From Lineus longissimus (lineage: Eukaryota; Nemertea; Pilidiophora; Heteronemertea; Lineidae), in assembly GCF_910592395.1 (NCBI RefSeq), contig NC_088317.1, positions 14,198,001 through 14,262,000 on the forward strand: a DNA stretch of 64,000 nt, written 5' to 3'. How positions within the stretch are numbered: position 1 is the stretch's first letter; each line of letters starts with the position of its first letter. The notes beneath the pieces were generated by a model. It was not told where the DNA came from. It ran no database searches and saw only the letters and a list, made by a program, of their open reading frames with translations. Both the position numbers and the translations under genes were made by a program. Positions 1 to 12,000 of this stretch are shown in pieces.

Positions 1-54
1 ACCTATTTGTAATATGAAAATCAAAAGGTAAAACAATGCTTTGTTTTCTTGCAG

Positions 55-66
55 AGCACTGTGGAG
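55..66 (+). CDS. 12-bp microexon (Lys-His-Cys-Gly)
   Basis: AGCACTGTGGAG lies between a TTTTCTTGCAG acceptor and a GTAAGG donor. Read after a PAN exon ending in one base A, it gives Lys-His-Cys-Gly plus one base, so it is phase 1-1. It is conserved exactly in eight places in the window, always behind a PAN exon. Its single Cys probably completes the preceding PAN domain, whose exon lies left of the window. Confidence 0.7.
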
Positions 67-3000
67 GTAAGGTCATGTTCATTGCTGTCTTTATTTCACA
101 TATTTTTCCTCCAAAATTGTGTTCGAAATGCAAGTACATAAACTTACCGAATTAAGGGCGCCATCATCTCTCACTAAACCCGAAAACAACATTGATATAT
201 CGAGAGTAAGACAGACACTAGGCCTGATTTGAATAAATAGTGTGATTTGTCTAAATTATAGATTAAAAGTATTGTTTCATCCAAAATAAATCAGGATCGA
301 AAGTTTAAGCAATTTATATTTGCGAGGTAATCAACCAATGCAATGTTCATATCTCTCGAGAACATGGTAGTCGGCTTCTCGTCTGCTCTCTTTACGAATA
401 GCAATGTCCGTAAACATAAATCCGACAATAAATTATTGCTACCCTCCAAAAACAGTCTCTCATCATTTAAAGCTGTCAATTTGATTGAGTGAATTGAATA
501 AATTGTTCTTACTAAAGGTTCGCCATCAACGGAGCACACAGGTAAGTTTTCCTTTCATCAAATTAAACACCTAATGACCATTTCTGTCATATATAATGAG
601 ACCACAACAAAATGTAGTGCTTTTTTCCATACGGTGGCACTGGTAAATTAGGTACCCGAACACTTAGAGTGAAAAAATCAGATTGCCTTGTTCAAATTTT
701 TTCATTTTAGAGCGTGCGCAAGTTTTGCGGTGACTCTTGCCTTGACAGCGCATTACACACAATGAAACAAAGAAGATTGTTATTTCAACTCCCCAATTCG
801 GAGGCACATCAATAAGATCAAAATATGATTATCACTTTTGGTTAAACACGTTTATTTACGAACGTGGGTGGTTAGATTGAAACATTTGGACTGCTTGATA
901 TGTATTACATGTACATTTACATGTATTTTACAATAAATTATATCGAACGCACACGCACTTACCAAGGAGGATATCGCGGTGACGTCACATCACGTGATCA
1001 AGACCCATATTAGTGATCGCTATGGCCAATCAGATTCGGTCTACTGACAGCACCAGCACTGAACGCATCTCTACGTCTCACTGTCTGGTGCGCTCCTATA
1101 CACAAAAACACCAATAGACATGAAATATTGCAATACCTAGTATGGATTCTTCCTGTGTAAAATAAAATTTACAGAGCAGATTAACTTCCACGAATAAAAA
1201 AGACGTTTAGCGTGGCCAAAGTGTGGAAATAATGCCTCCGCTAAAATACTCTACGAAATACACTAGGCAATGCACTACGCGATACTCGATAGAGATGCAG
1301 TTGAGTTTGTTATTGTTTTGACTTAGAAGCCCGCCCATATCATAATATATTCATGTATTCATGAAGTATGAACTCATTTCTGCCCCATACAACTCTAAGA
1401 ACAGTCAATTTCTCCTTAAATCATCACCGAAACCGCGATATCCGCAGGAAGATTTCGTTCTAGTGTCCGAAAATGCATGATCTTACAGGGGCGCTTACTC
1501 GACAAATAGAGGGGATCTATGGGGATCTATGCGAGTTTAAGGTCCTACAGGTCTCGAACTTGTAAAATCAGTAAACATGCCTCCAAATCCCATTATGATA
1601 ATGAAGAGTTTGCCCCATATCTGGGAGACTGTTTTGAAACCATCGCTAATTCTGGAAGATCGGTGCCCGGCTATTTGGTTTTAAAAACCCTATTTTTCCC
1701 CATCAAAACAGCACTTTTTATTATTCAAATGATAACTTATTGTCCGAAGACTTATTTCATAGCAGAAAACAACTAATAACTCTGATTTGATGCGAAAAAT
1801 CTAACTTTATTTGATGACTTGATTTTCCCTTGGCCGTGGATCGAGTTTGTTTACAATATGCAGCGCCATCTTGGAAAAGCCGTGACGTCACCGCGGTATC
1901 CTCCATTGTTATTTCAACTCCCCAATTCGGAGGCACATCAATAAGATCAAAATATGATTATCACTTTTGGTTAAACACGTTTATTTACGAACGTGGGTGG
2001 TTAGATTGAAACATTTGGACTGCTTGATATGTATTACATGTACATTTACATGTATTTTACAATAAATTATATCGAACGCACACGCACTTACCGCACTTTT
2101 ACCATGCTTCCAGGTTGTAGCTATTCATTTGAGAATGCAGACTGCTCCGGCCATGATCTCTCCCATTCCCACCTCAACCGAGCAGCGTGCCGGGCGGCAT
2201 GCAGCAGGCGAACCGACTGTAAATCCTTCCAACAACGTGGCAACGATTGTTGGCTAAAGGATCACGTGTGCACTAAGAAACAGCTTTCCAACGTGGGCCA
2301 CAAGACCTTTGCTCAATTCACAAGTAAGCGAAATAAAAGACACGGTTTTGATTCCAAAACAAAGTGCCCTGATTTGATATCGTTCATCAATTGCGCTTAT
2401 CGTATTGTTATTTCCTTTGGTATAAAGTGGAAGGGCTGACGGGTGATAACATAGCAAGCTGTCACCCCCTTCTATTTTCCTGAACAACAGCAAAAGAAAT
2501 CAAGTTCCACACGAACAACATTCACAAACGAATTTCTTTCACGATTCTTCTAATAAGACCGATCTTAGTGAAAAATGGCCTTACACACGAATTTCTTTCA
2601 CGGTTCTTCTGGTTGGACCGATCTTATTAAAAAATGGCCGCAGTTGTTTATTATTGTGTTGATTCAAATCATCTTTACTGACTCCAGAGAAGATATAAGG
2701 TCGAGTATGGAAGCGACTTTAAATCTTTGGTTTTGTAATGCATGAAAAACTGAGTAAAATGCTGAACAATCAGATAATAATGATAGTTTTCGACCAAGGT
2801 GTGTCATATCCACTAATTGGGGAGTAACCTACATGTATTTGTAATGAAAATCAAAAGTTAAAACAATGCTTCGTTTTCTTGCAGAGCACTGTGGAGGTAA
2901 GTTCACGTTCATCACCCCTTATTTCAGACATTTTTCTTTCATAAATTGTACATGTATTAGAAATGTTTCAAGTAGTGAAAAGTACGCGAACTTACCGAAG

Positions 3001-6000
3001 TCGGGGCGCAATCATCCCTCACTAAACCCGAAGACAACATTGATATATCGAGAGTAAGACAGACATTTGGTTAATTCCACTTCTATTTTTACTGATTTCA
3101 CAGTTGGTGTTATAGCCACTGTCTGATTTGTTTGTTTTCCTGATTAATTTAAAGAGTGAAGGCTTCAATGGAGAGTGCATCTGTTTGCGGTGACTCATGC
3201 CTTGATAGAGCATGACACACAATGAGATGGTGATTGTTTTTTCAACTCCCTAATTCAAAGGCAACCGAAAAAGATCAAAATATGATCATCAGTTTTTGAT
3301 AAAGACGTTGGTGGTTAGTGAAACGTTTTTGGAATGTTCATGAAATACATGTACACTTACATGTATTTTACAATAAAATATTTCGAACCCACAGATGCAC
3401 TTACCGCTCTTTTACCATGCTTCCAGCTTGTAGCTATTCATTTGAGAATGCAGACTGCTCCGGCCATGATCTCTCCCATTCCCACCTCAACCGAGCAGCG
3501 TGCCGGGCGGCATGCACCAGGGGAACCGACTGTAAATCCTTCCAACAACGTGGCAACGATTGTTGGTTAAAGGATCACGTGTGCACTAAGAAACAGCTTT
3601 CCAACGTGGGCCACAAGACCTTTGCTCAATTCACAAGTAAGCAAAATAAAAGACACGGTTTTGATTCAATATCTTTCATTAACTGCATTGTATTTGCAGT
3701 TACTTTGGTAAGTGGAAGGCCGGTGACGGGTGATAACATAGCAAGCTGTCACCCCCTTCTATTTTCCTGAACAACTGCAAAAAAAATCAAGTTCCACACG
3801 AACAACATTCAAGAACGAATTTCTTTCACGGTTCTTCCAGTTGGACCGATCTTAGTAAAAAAATGGCTGCAGTTGTATACTGTGTTGATTCAAATCATCT
3901 TTACTGACGCCAGAGAAGACATTGGGTCGAGTATGAAAGAGACTTTAAATCTTTGGTATTGTATTGCATGAAAAACTGAATACGATCCTGAACAGTGAAA
4001 TAATAATTTGGATTTTCGACCAGGCTGTGTCATATCCACTAATTGGGGAGTAATCTATCTGTAATATGAAAAGCAAAAGGTAAAACAATGCTTTGTTTTC
4101 TTGCAGAGCACTGTGGAGGTAAGGTCATGTTCATTGCTATCTTTATTTCAGATATTTTTCCTCCAAAATTGTGTTCGAAATGCAAGTACATGAACTTACC
4201 GAATTCAGGGCGCAATCATCCCTCACTAAACCCGAAGACAACATTGATATATCGAGAGTTAGACAGACACGAGGCCTGATTTGAATAAATAGTGTGATTT
4301 GTCTAAATTATCAATTAAAAGTATTGTTTCATCCAAAATAAATCAGGATCGAAAGTTTAAGCAATTGATATTTGAGAGGTAATCAACCAATGCAATGTTC
4401 ATATCTCTCGAGAACATGGTAGTCGGCTTCTCGTCTGCTCTCTTTACGAATAACAATGTCCTAACATAAATCCGACATTAAATTTTTGCTACCCTCCAAA
4501 AACAGTCTCTCATCATTTAAAGCTGTCAATTTGATTAAGTGAATTGAATAAATTGTTCTTACTAAAGGTTCGCCATCAACGGAGCACACAGGTAAGTTTT
4601 CCTTTCATCAAATTAAACACCTGATGGCCATTTCTATCATATAAAAATGAGACCACAACAAAATGTATTGCTTTTTTAGCTCAGCTGACAAAGTCAGCTG
4701 AGCTTGTCAAACAAGCTGCTCAGTGGCGTCCGTCTGTCAGTCCGTCCGTCCGTCCGTCCGTCCGTCCGTCCGTCCGTCCGTCCGTCCGTCCGTCCGTCCG
4801 TTAAACCCATGGTGCACATTTTGTAACCGTAAGACCTAGAGACTTCAATTTTGCATTTCTGGATACTTCTGGTCAAACTCTACTTTCAAAACAAAATTTG
4901 TCGCCATTCGACCTACTTCCTGCGAGCGAGAGCGCATGAAGGAAACTGGCCTATATCGGCCTAGGAGCAGCAGAATTAGTCGAAATATGCTTTAATATTA
5001 AGATAAAATTCTTGAAAAACTATTTTATTGAGAAAAAGTTCAAAATTTTAACAGGAGAGGGCGCTACCTGCCTTTTAATTATTTCTGCTGATTCAAATTC
5101 CCGCCCGATGACGTCAGCCATCAATGAAGTCTCCTATTTGCCAGTTCTCAAAACATGGCAGCTACACAAAAAAGCAGCAGTAGCTCCAGGAATAAATCAC
5201 TGTTCACTTCAGCTTCGTAATCGATTGTACCCCCACTTTATTGTGTTTTGTGTGGTGTTCCTATTCAATCAACGATGTGAGGCCTTATTATGTTGGTTTT
5301 AATTGAGAAGGTGCATTTTAGCGGCCTACGAAATACCGAAGCGGAGACAAAATGGCGGCATGTTGTTTACTCGATCCATGTGCAATAATCTTGGAGCTCA
5401 ATGACACTCAGCTCGATGACGATGGTAGTCTGGTAGGCGATATTATCACCAGTTCGTTTCAGTGGTAGTCGTAAGGTCTTTAGGGACTACTTTCAGAAAT
5501 TAGTTCTTGAAAATTTGGCCACATTTCTGTGAAAACGATATCGGAAGTGCATGCTCTGTTATTCGCGATGACATCGCCGATGTATTTTGAAGTGGAGAAT
5601 TCCCACAATATGTGCAGTGAATCGGCATGATTCTGTTCGCCTATTAAGTTTTAGTTCTACGATTCTTTCATGAGTAAAAGGTAGACATTCTAAGCAATAC
5701 AATAATGTCACTCCCATAAAAATTGATTGGAAATTGAGGGAGCTACGGCACTCTCTTCGGCAACTGACAGCGCTGAAAAAATACATTGCATACTGTACAA
5801 TACCAAATAGCGTATAGGGAATCACCAGAAATGACGTCATCGCTGGTCTAAATAGAAAACTACGGTGGCGCAGTAGAGCACAAGAAAAGGTTTAGCATTA
5901 ACTTCGTCATGCAAGCTTCAGCAACAAAACGATTTCTCATGAATGATTTACTTGATCATCATCAGCTTGTTTCCCCTGATAGATAAAAAAAATGATTTAC

Positions 6001-9000
6001 AATTTCCACCAAAGTTTTCTATTTTGTGTATAGTCACATGTTATTTAACTGGCAAGGAGCCAAGCAGACAATCAAAACTTACTATTGTTCAATAAAACAT
6101 AATTTTCTTAACTCTGTCATATTTTTCACTTTCATACTAAACAACGCAGGTTTCCCTTCATGACCCAAGAATAATTCTTTAGACATTTTTAATGACTCGG
6201 AATCCATGCACTCTGATTCTCCATAAATGGATGTATGGTTTGACCAATTCTTGCATGACATGTCCACCAAACAAAATGTGAATGCAGTCCGGCAAAGAGG
6301 AACATCCAACCATTCACTTCGACTTTTAAAGGCTACATGGTTCCAAGAAAATACATTTATACTACCAAGTAAAACGTTCATCCTACATTTTCGTTCATAT
6401 GTAGTCTAGCATTTACTTGTTTTGGTAGCAAATACTGATTTCTAAAAATCCTTTGCTTTCACAAGAACTAAACTATTCCAATTTTTGAAGCATACTAAAT
6501 ACTTCAAAATTTGGAGTAAAAGCTTATGCTAGTTTTTATTCATATGGCCCATCAACAGGTGCATACCATAAACCATGAGAATGTTCCAACAGTGGCATAA
6601 TTATGTCAACCAAAAACATTGGTACCGTAATGAACGCAAAATGATATCAAATACCATGGAGCATGCCATTTTCATGCATAATGAACTAAACACCGGGAAG
6701 ATATTAATGATATTAACCCAGCTGAGCGCCAGGCCCTTGGGCCTCTTGTTCCATACGGTGGCACTAGTAAATTAGGTACCCGAACACTTAGAGTGAAAAA
6801 ATCAGATTGCCTTGTTCAAATATTTTTATTTTAGAGCGTGCGCAAGTTTTGCGGTGACTCTTGCCTTGACAGCGCATTACACACAATGAGACAAAGAAGA
6901 TTGTTATTTCAACTCCCCAATTCGGAGGCACATCAATAAGATCAAAATATGATTATCACTTTTGGTTAAACACGTTTATTTACGAACGTGGGTGGTTAGA
7001 TTGAAACATTTGGACTGCTTGATATGTATTACATGTACATTTACATGTATTTTACAATAAATTATATCGAACGCACACGCACTTACCGCACTTTTACCAT
7101 GCTTCCAGGTTGCAGCTATTCATTTGAGAATGCAGACTGCTCCGGCCATGATCTCTCCCATTCGCACCTCAACCGGGCAGCGTGCCAGGCGGCATGCACC
7201 AGGCGAACCGACTGTAAATCCTTCCAACAACGTGGCAACGATTGTTGGCTAAAGGATCACGTGTGCACTAAGAAACAGCTTTCCAACGTGGGCCACAAGA
7301 CCTTTGCTCAATTCACAAGTAAGCGAAATAAAAGACACGGTTTCGATTCCAAAACAAAATGCCCTGATTTAATATCGTTCATCAATTGCGCTTATCGTAT
7401 TGTTATTTCCTTTGGTATGAAGTGGAAGGGCTGACGGGTGATAACATAGGAAGCTGTCACCCCCTTCTATTTTCCTGAATAACAGCAAAAGAAATCAAGT
7501 TCCACACGAACAACATTCACAAACGAATTTCTTTCACGATTCCTCTAGTTGGACCGATCTTAGTGAAAAATGGCCTTACAGACGAATTTCTTTCACGGTT
7601 CTTCTGGTTGGACCGATCTTATTAAAAAATGGCCGCAGTTGTTCATTATTGTGTTGATTCAAATCATCTTTACTGACTCCAGAGAAGATATAAGGTCGAG
7701 TATGGAAGCGACTTTAAATCTTTGGTTTTGTATTGCATGAAAAACTGAGTAAAATGCTGAACAATCAGATAATAATGATAATTTTCGACCAAGGTGTGTC
7801 ATATCCACTAATTGGGGAGTAACCTACATGTATTTGTAATGAAAATCAAAAGTTAAAACAATGCTTCGTTTTCTTGCAGAGCACTGTGGAGGTAAGTTCA
7901 CGTTCATCACCCCTTATTTCAGACATTTTTCTTTCATAAATTGTACATGTATTAGAAATGTTTCAAGTAGTGAAAAGTACACGAACTTACCGAAGTCGGG
8001 GCGCAATCATCCCTCACTAAACCCGATGAAAACATTGATATATCGAGAGTAAGACAGACATTTGGTTAATTCCACTTCTATTTTTACTGATTTCACAGTT
8101 GGTGCTATAGCCACTGTCAGATTTGTGTGTTTTGCTGATAAATTTTAAGAATGAAGGCTTCAATGGAGAGTGCATCAGTTTGCGGTGACTCATGCCTTGA
8201 TAGAGCATGACACACAATGAGATGGTGATTGTTTTTTCAACTCCCTAATTCAAAGGCAGCCGAAAAAGATCAAAATATGATCATCAGTTTTGGATAAAGA
8301 CGTTGGTGGTTAGTGAAACGTTTTTGGAATGTTCATGAAATACATGTACACTTACATGTATTTTACAATAAAATATTTCGAACCCACAGATGCACTTACC
8401 GCGTTTTTACCATGCTTCCAGCTTGTAGCTATTCATTTGAGAATGCAGACTGCTCCGGCCATGATCTCTCCCATTCCCACCTCAACCGAGCAGCGTGCCG
8501 GGCAGCATGCAGTAGGCTAACCGAGTGTAAATCCTTCCAACAACGTGGCAACGATTGTTGGCTAAAGGATCACGTGTGCACTAAGAAACAGCTTTCCAAC
8601 GTGGGCCACAAGACCTTTGCTCAATTCACAAGTAAGCAAAATAAAAGACACGGTTTCGATTCCAAAACAAAATTCCCTGATTTGATATCGTTCATCAACT
8701 GCGCTTATCGTATTGTTATTTCCTTTGGTATAAAGTGGAAGGGCTGAGGGGTGATAACATAGCAGCTGTCACCCCCTTACTGAAAAACTGCAAAAGAAAC
8801 CAAGTTCCACACGAACAACATTCACATACGAATTTCTTTCACGGTTCTTCCAGTTGGACCGATCTTAGTAAAAAATGGCTGCAGTTGTATTATTGTGTTG
8901 ATTCAAATCATCTATGCTGACACCAGAGGAGACTTTAGGTCAAGTATGGACGCATTTTAACTCTTTGGTCTTCTATTGCATGAAAAACTGAGTGAAATCT

Positions 9001-12000
9001 TGAACAATCGGATTATAATGAGGATTTTCGACCAGGCTGTGTCATATCCTCTAATTGGGGAGTAACCTATTTGTGATATGAAAATCAAAAGGTAAAACAA
9101 TGCTTTGTTTTCTTGCAGAGCACTGTGGAGGTAAGGTCATGTTCATTGCTATCTTTATTTCAGATATTTTTCCTCCAAAATTGTGTTCGAAATGCAAGTA
9201 CATGAACTTACCGAATTAAGGGCGCAATCATCCCTCACTAAACCCGAAAACAACATTGATATATCGAGAGTAAGACAGACACTAGGCCTGATTTGAATAA
9301 ATAGTGTGATTTGTCTAAATTATAGATTAAAAGTATTGTTTCATCCAAAATAAATCAGGATCGAAAGTTTAAGCAATTTATATTTGCGAGGTAATCAACC
9401 AATGCAATGTTCATATCTCTCGAGAACATGGTAGTCGGCTCCTCGTCTGCTCTCTTTACTAATAACAATGTCCGTAAACATAAATCCGACAATAAATTAT
9501 TGCTACCCTCCAAAAACAGTCTCTCATCATTTAAAGCTGTCAATTTGATTAAGTGAATTGAATAAATTGTTCTTACTAAAGGTTCGCCATCAACGGAGCA
9601 CACAGGTAAGTTTTCCTTTCATCAAATTAAACACCTGATGGCCATTTCTATCATATATAATGAGACCACAACAAAATGTATTGCTTTTTTCCATACGGTG
9701 GCACTAGTAAATTAGGTACCCGAACACTTAGAGTGAAAAAATCAGATTGCCTTGTTCAAATATTTTTATTTTAGAGCGTGCGCAAGTTTTGCGGTGACTC
9801 TTGCCTTGACAGCGCATTACACACAATGAGACAAAGAAGATTGTTATTTCAACTCCCCAATTCGGAGGCACATCAATAAGATCAAAATATGATTATCACT
9901 TTTGGTTAAACACGTTTATTTACGAACGTGGGTGGTTAGATTGAAACATTTGGACTGCTTGATATGTATTACATGTACATTTACATGTATTTTACAATAA
10001 ATTATATCGAACGCACACGCACTTACCGCACTTTTACCATGCTTCCAGGTTGCAGCTATTCATTTGAGAATGCAGACTGCTCCGGCCATGATCTCTCCCA
10101 TTCGCACCTCAACCGGGCAGCGTGCCAGGCGGCATGCACCAGGCGAACCGACTGTAAATCCTTCCAACAACGTGGCAACGATTGTTGGCTAAAGGATCAC
10201 GTGTGCACTAAGAAACAGCTTTCCAACGTGGGCCACAAGACCTTTGCTCAATTCACAAGTAAGCGAAATAAAAGACACGGTTTTGATTCCAAAACAAAAT
10301 GCCCTGATTTGATATCGTTCATCAATTGCGCTGATCGTATTGTTATTTCCTTTGGTATAAAGTGGAAGGGCTGACGGGTGATAACATAGCAAGCTGTCAC
10401 CCCCTTCTATTTTCCTGAACAACAGCAAAAGAAATCAAGTTCCACACGAACAACATTCACAAACGAATTTCTTTCACGATTCTTCTCGTTGGACCGATCT
10501 TAGTGAAAAATGGCCTTACACACGAATTTCTTTCACGGTTCTTCTGGTTGGACCGATCTTATTAAAAAATGTCCGCAGCTGTTTATTATTGTGTTGATTC
10601 AAATCATCTTTACTGACTCCAGAGAAGATATAAGGTCGAGTATGGAAGCGACTTTAAATCTTTGGTTTTGTATTGCATGAAAAACTGAGTAAAATGCTGA
10701 ACAATCAGATAATAATGATAATTTTCGACCAAGGTGTGTCATATCCACTAATTGGGGAGTAACCTACATGTATTTGTAATGAAAATCAAAAGTTAAAACA
10801 ATGCTTCGTTTTCTTGCAGAGCACTGTGGAGGTAAGTTCACGTTCATCACCCCTTATTTCAGACATTTTTCTTTCATAAATTGTACATGTATTAGAAATG
10901 TTTCAAGTAGTGAAAAGTACACGAACTTACCGAAGTCGGGGCGCAATCATCCCTCACTAAACCCGATGAAAACATTGATATATCGAGAGTAAGACAGACA
11001 TTTGGTTAATTCCACTTCTATTTTACTGATTTCACAGTTGGTGCTATAGCCACTGTCAGATTTGTGTGTTTTGCTGATAAATTTTAAGAATGAAGGCTTC
11101 AATGGAGAGTGCATCAGTTTGCGGTGACTCATGCCTTGATAGAGCATGACACACAATGAGATGGTGATTGTTTTTTCAACTCCCTAATTCAAAGGCAGCC
11201 GAAAAAGATCAAAATATGATCATCAGTTTTGGATAAAGACGTTGGTGGTTACTGAAACGTTTTTGGAATGTTCATGAAATACATGTACACTTACATGTAT
11301 TTTACAATAAAATATTTCGAACCCACAGATGCACTTACCGCGTTTTTACCATGCTTCCAGCTTGTAGCTATTCATTTGAGAATGCAGACTGCTCCGGCCA
11401 TGATCTCTCCCATTCCCACCTCAACCGAGCAGCGTGCCGGGCGGCATGCAGTAGGCTAACCGAGTGTAAATCCTTCCAACAACGTGGCAAAGATTGTTGG
11501 TTAAAGGATCACGTGTGCACTAAGAAACAGCTTTCCAACGTGGGCCACAAGGCCTTTGCTCAATTCACAAGTAAGCAAAATAAAAGACACGGTTTCGATT
11601 CCAAAACAAAATGCTCTGATTTGATATCGTTCATCAACTGCGCTTATCGTATTGTTATTTCCTTTGGTATAAAGTGGAAGGGCTGACGGGTGATAACATA
11701 GCAGCTGTCACCCCCTTACTGAAAAACTGCAAAATAAACCAAGTTCCACACGAACAACATTCACATACGAATTTCTTTCACGGTTCTTCCAGTTGGACCG
11801 ATCTTAGTAAAAAATGGCTGCAGTTGTATTATTGTGTTGATTCAAATCATCTATGCTGACACCAGAGGAGACTTTAGGTCAAGTATGGACGCATTTTAAC
11901 TCTTTGGTCTTGTATTGCATGAAAAACTGAGTGAAATCTTGAACAATCGGATAATAATGAGGATTTTCGACCAGGCTGTGTCATATCCTCTAATTGCGGA

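Noticed and set aside
291-539. 82-codon - strand ORF, repeated at 9355 and 12294
   Set aside because: It recurs only because the array repeats; it lies in introns and overlaps the + strand linker exon, with no domain or splice support.
2029-2439. 136-codon ORF starting MYYMYIYMYF as a complete small PAN gene
   Set aside because: The N-terminal part is intron sequence read through. The real exon is bounded by a splice acceptor at 2113 and a donor at 2324, and the same boundaries hold in all seven copies.
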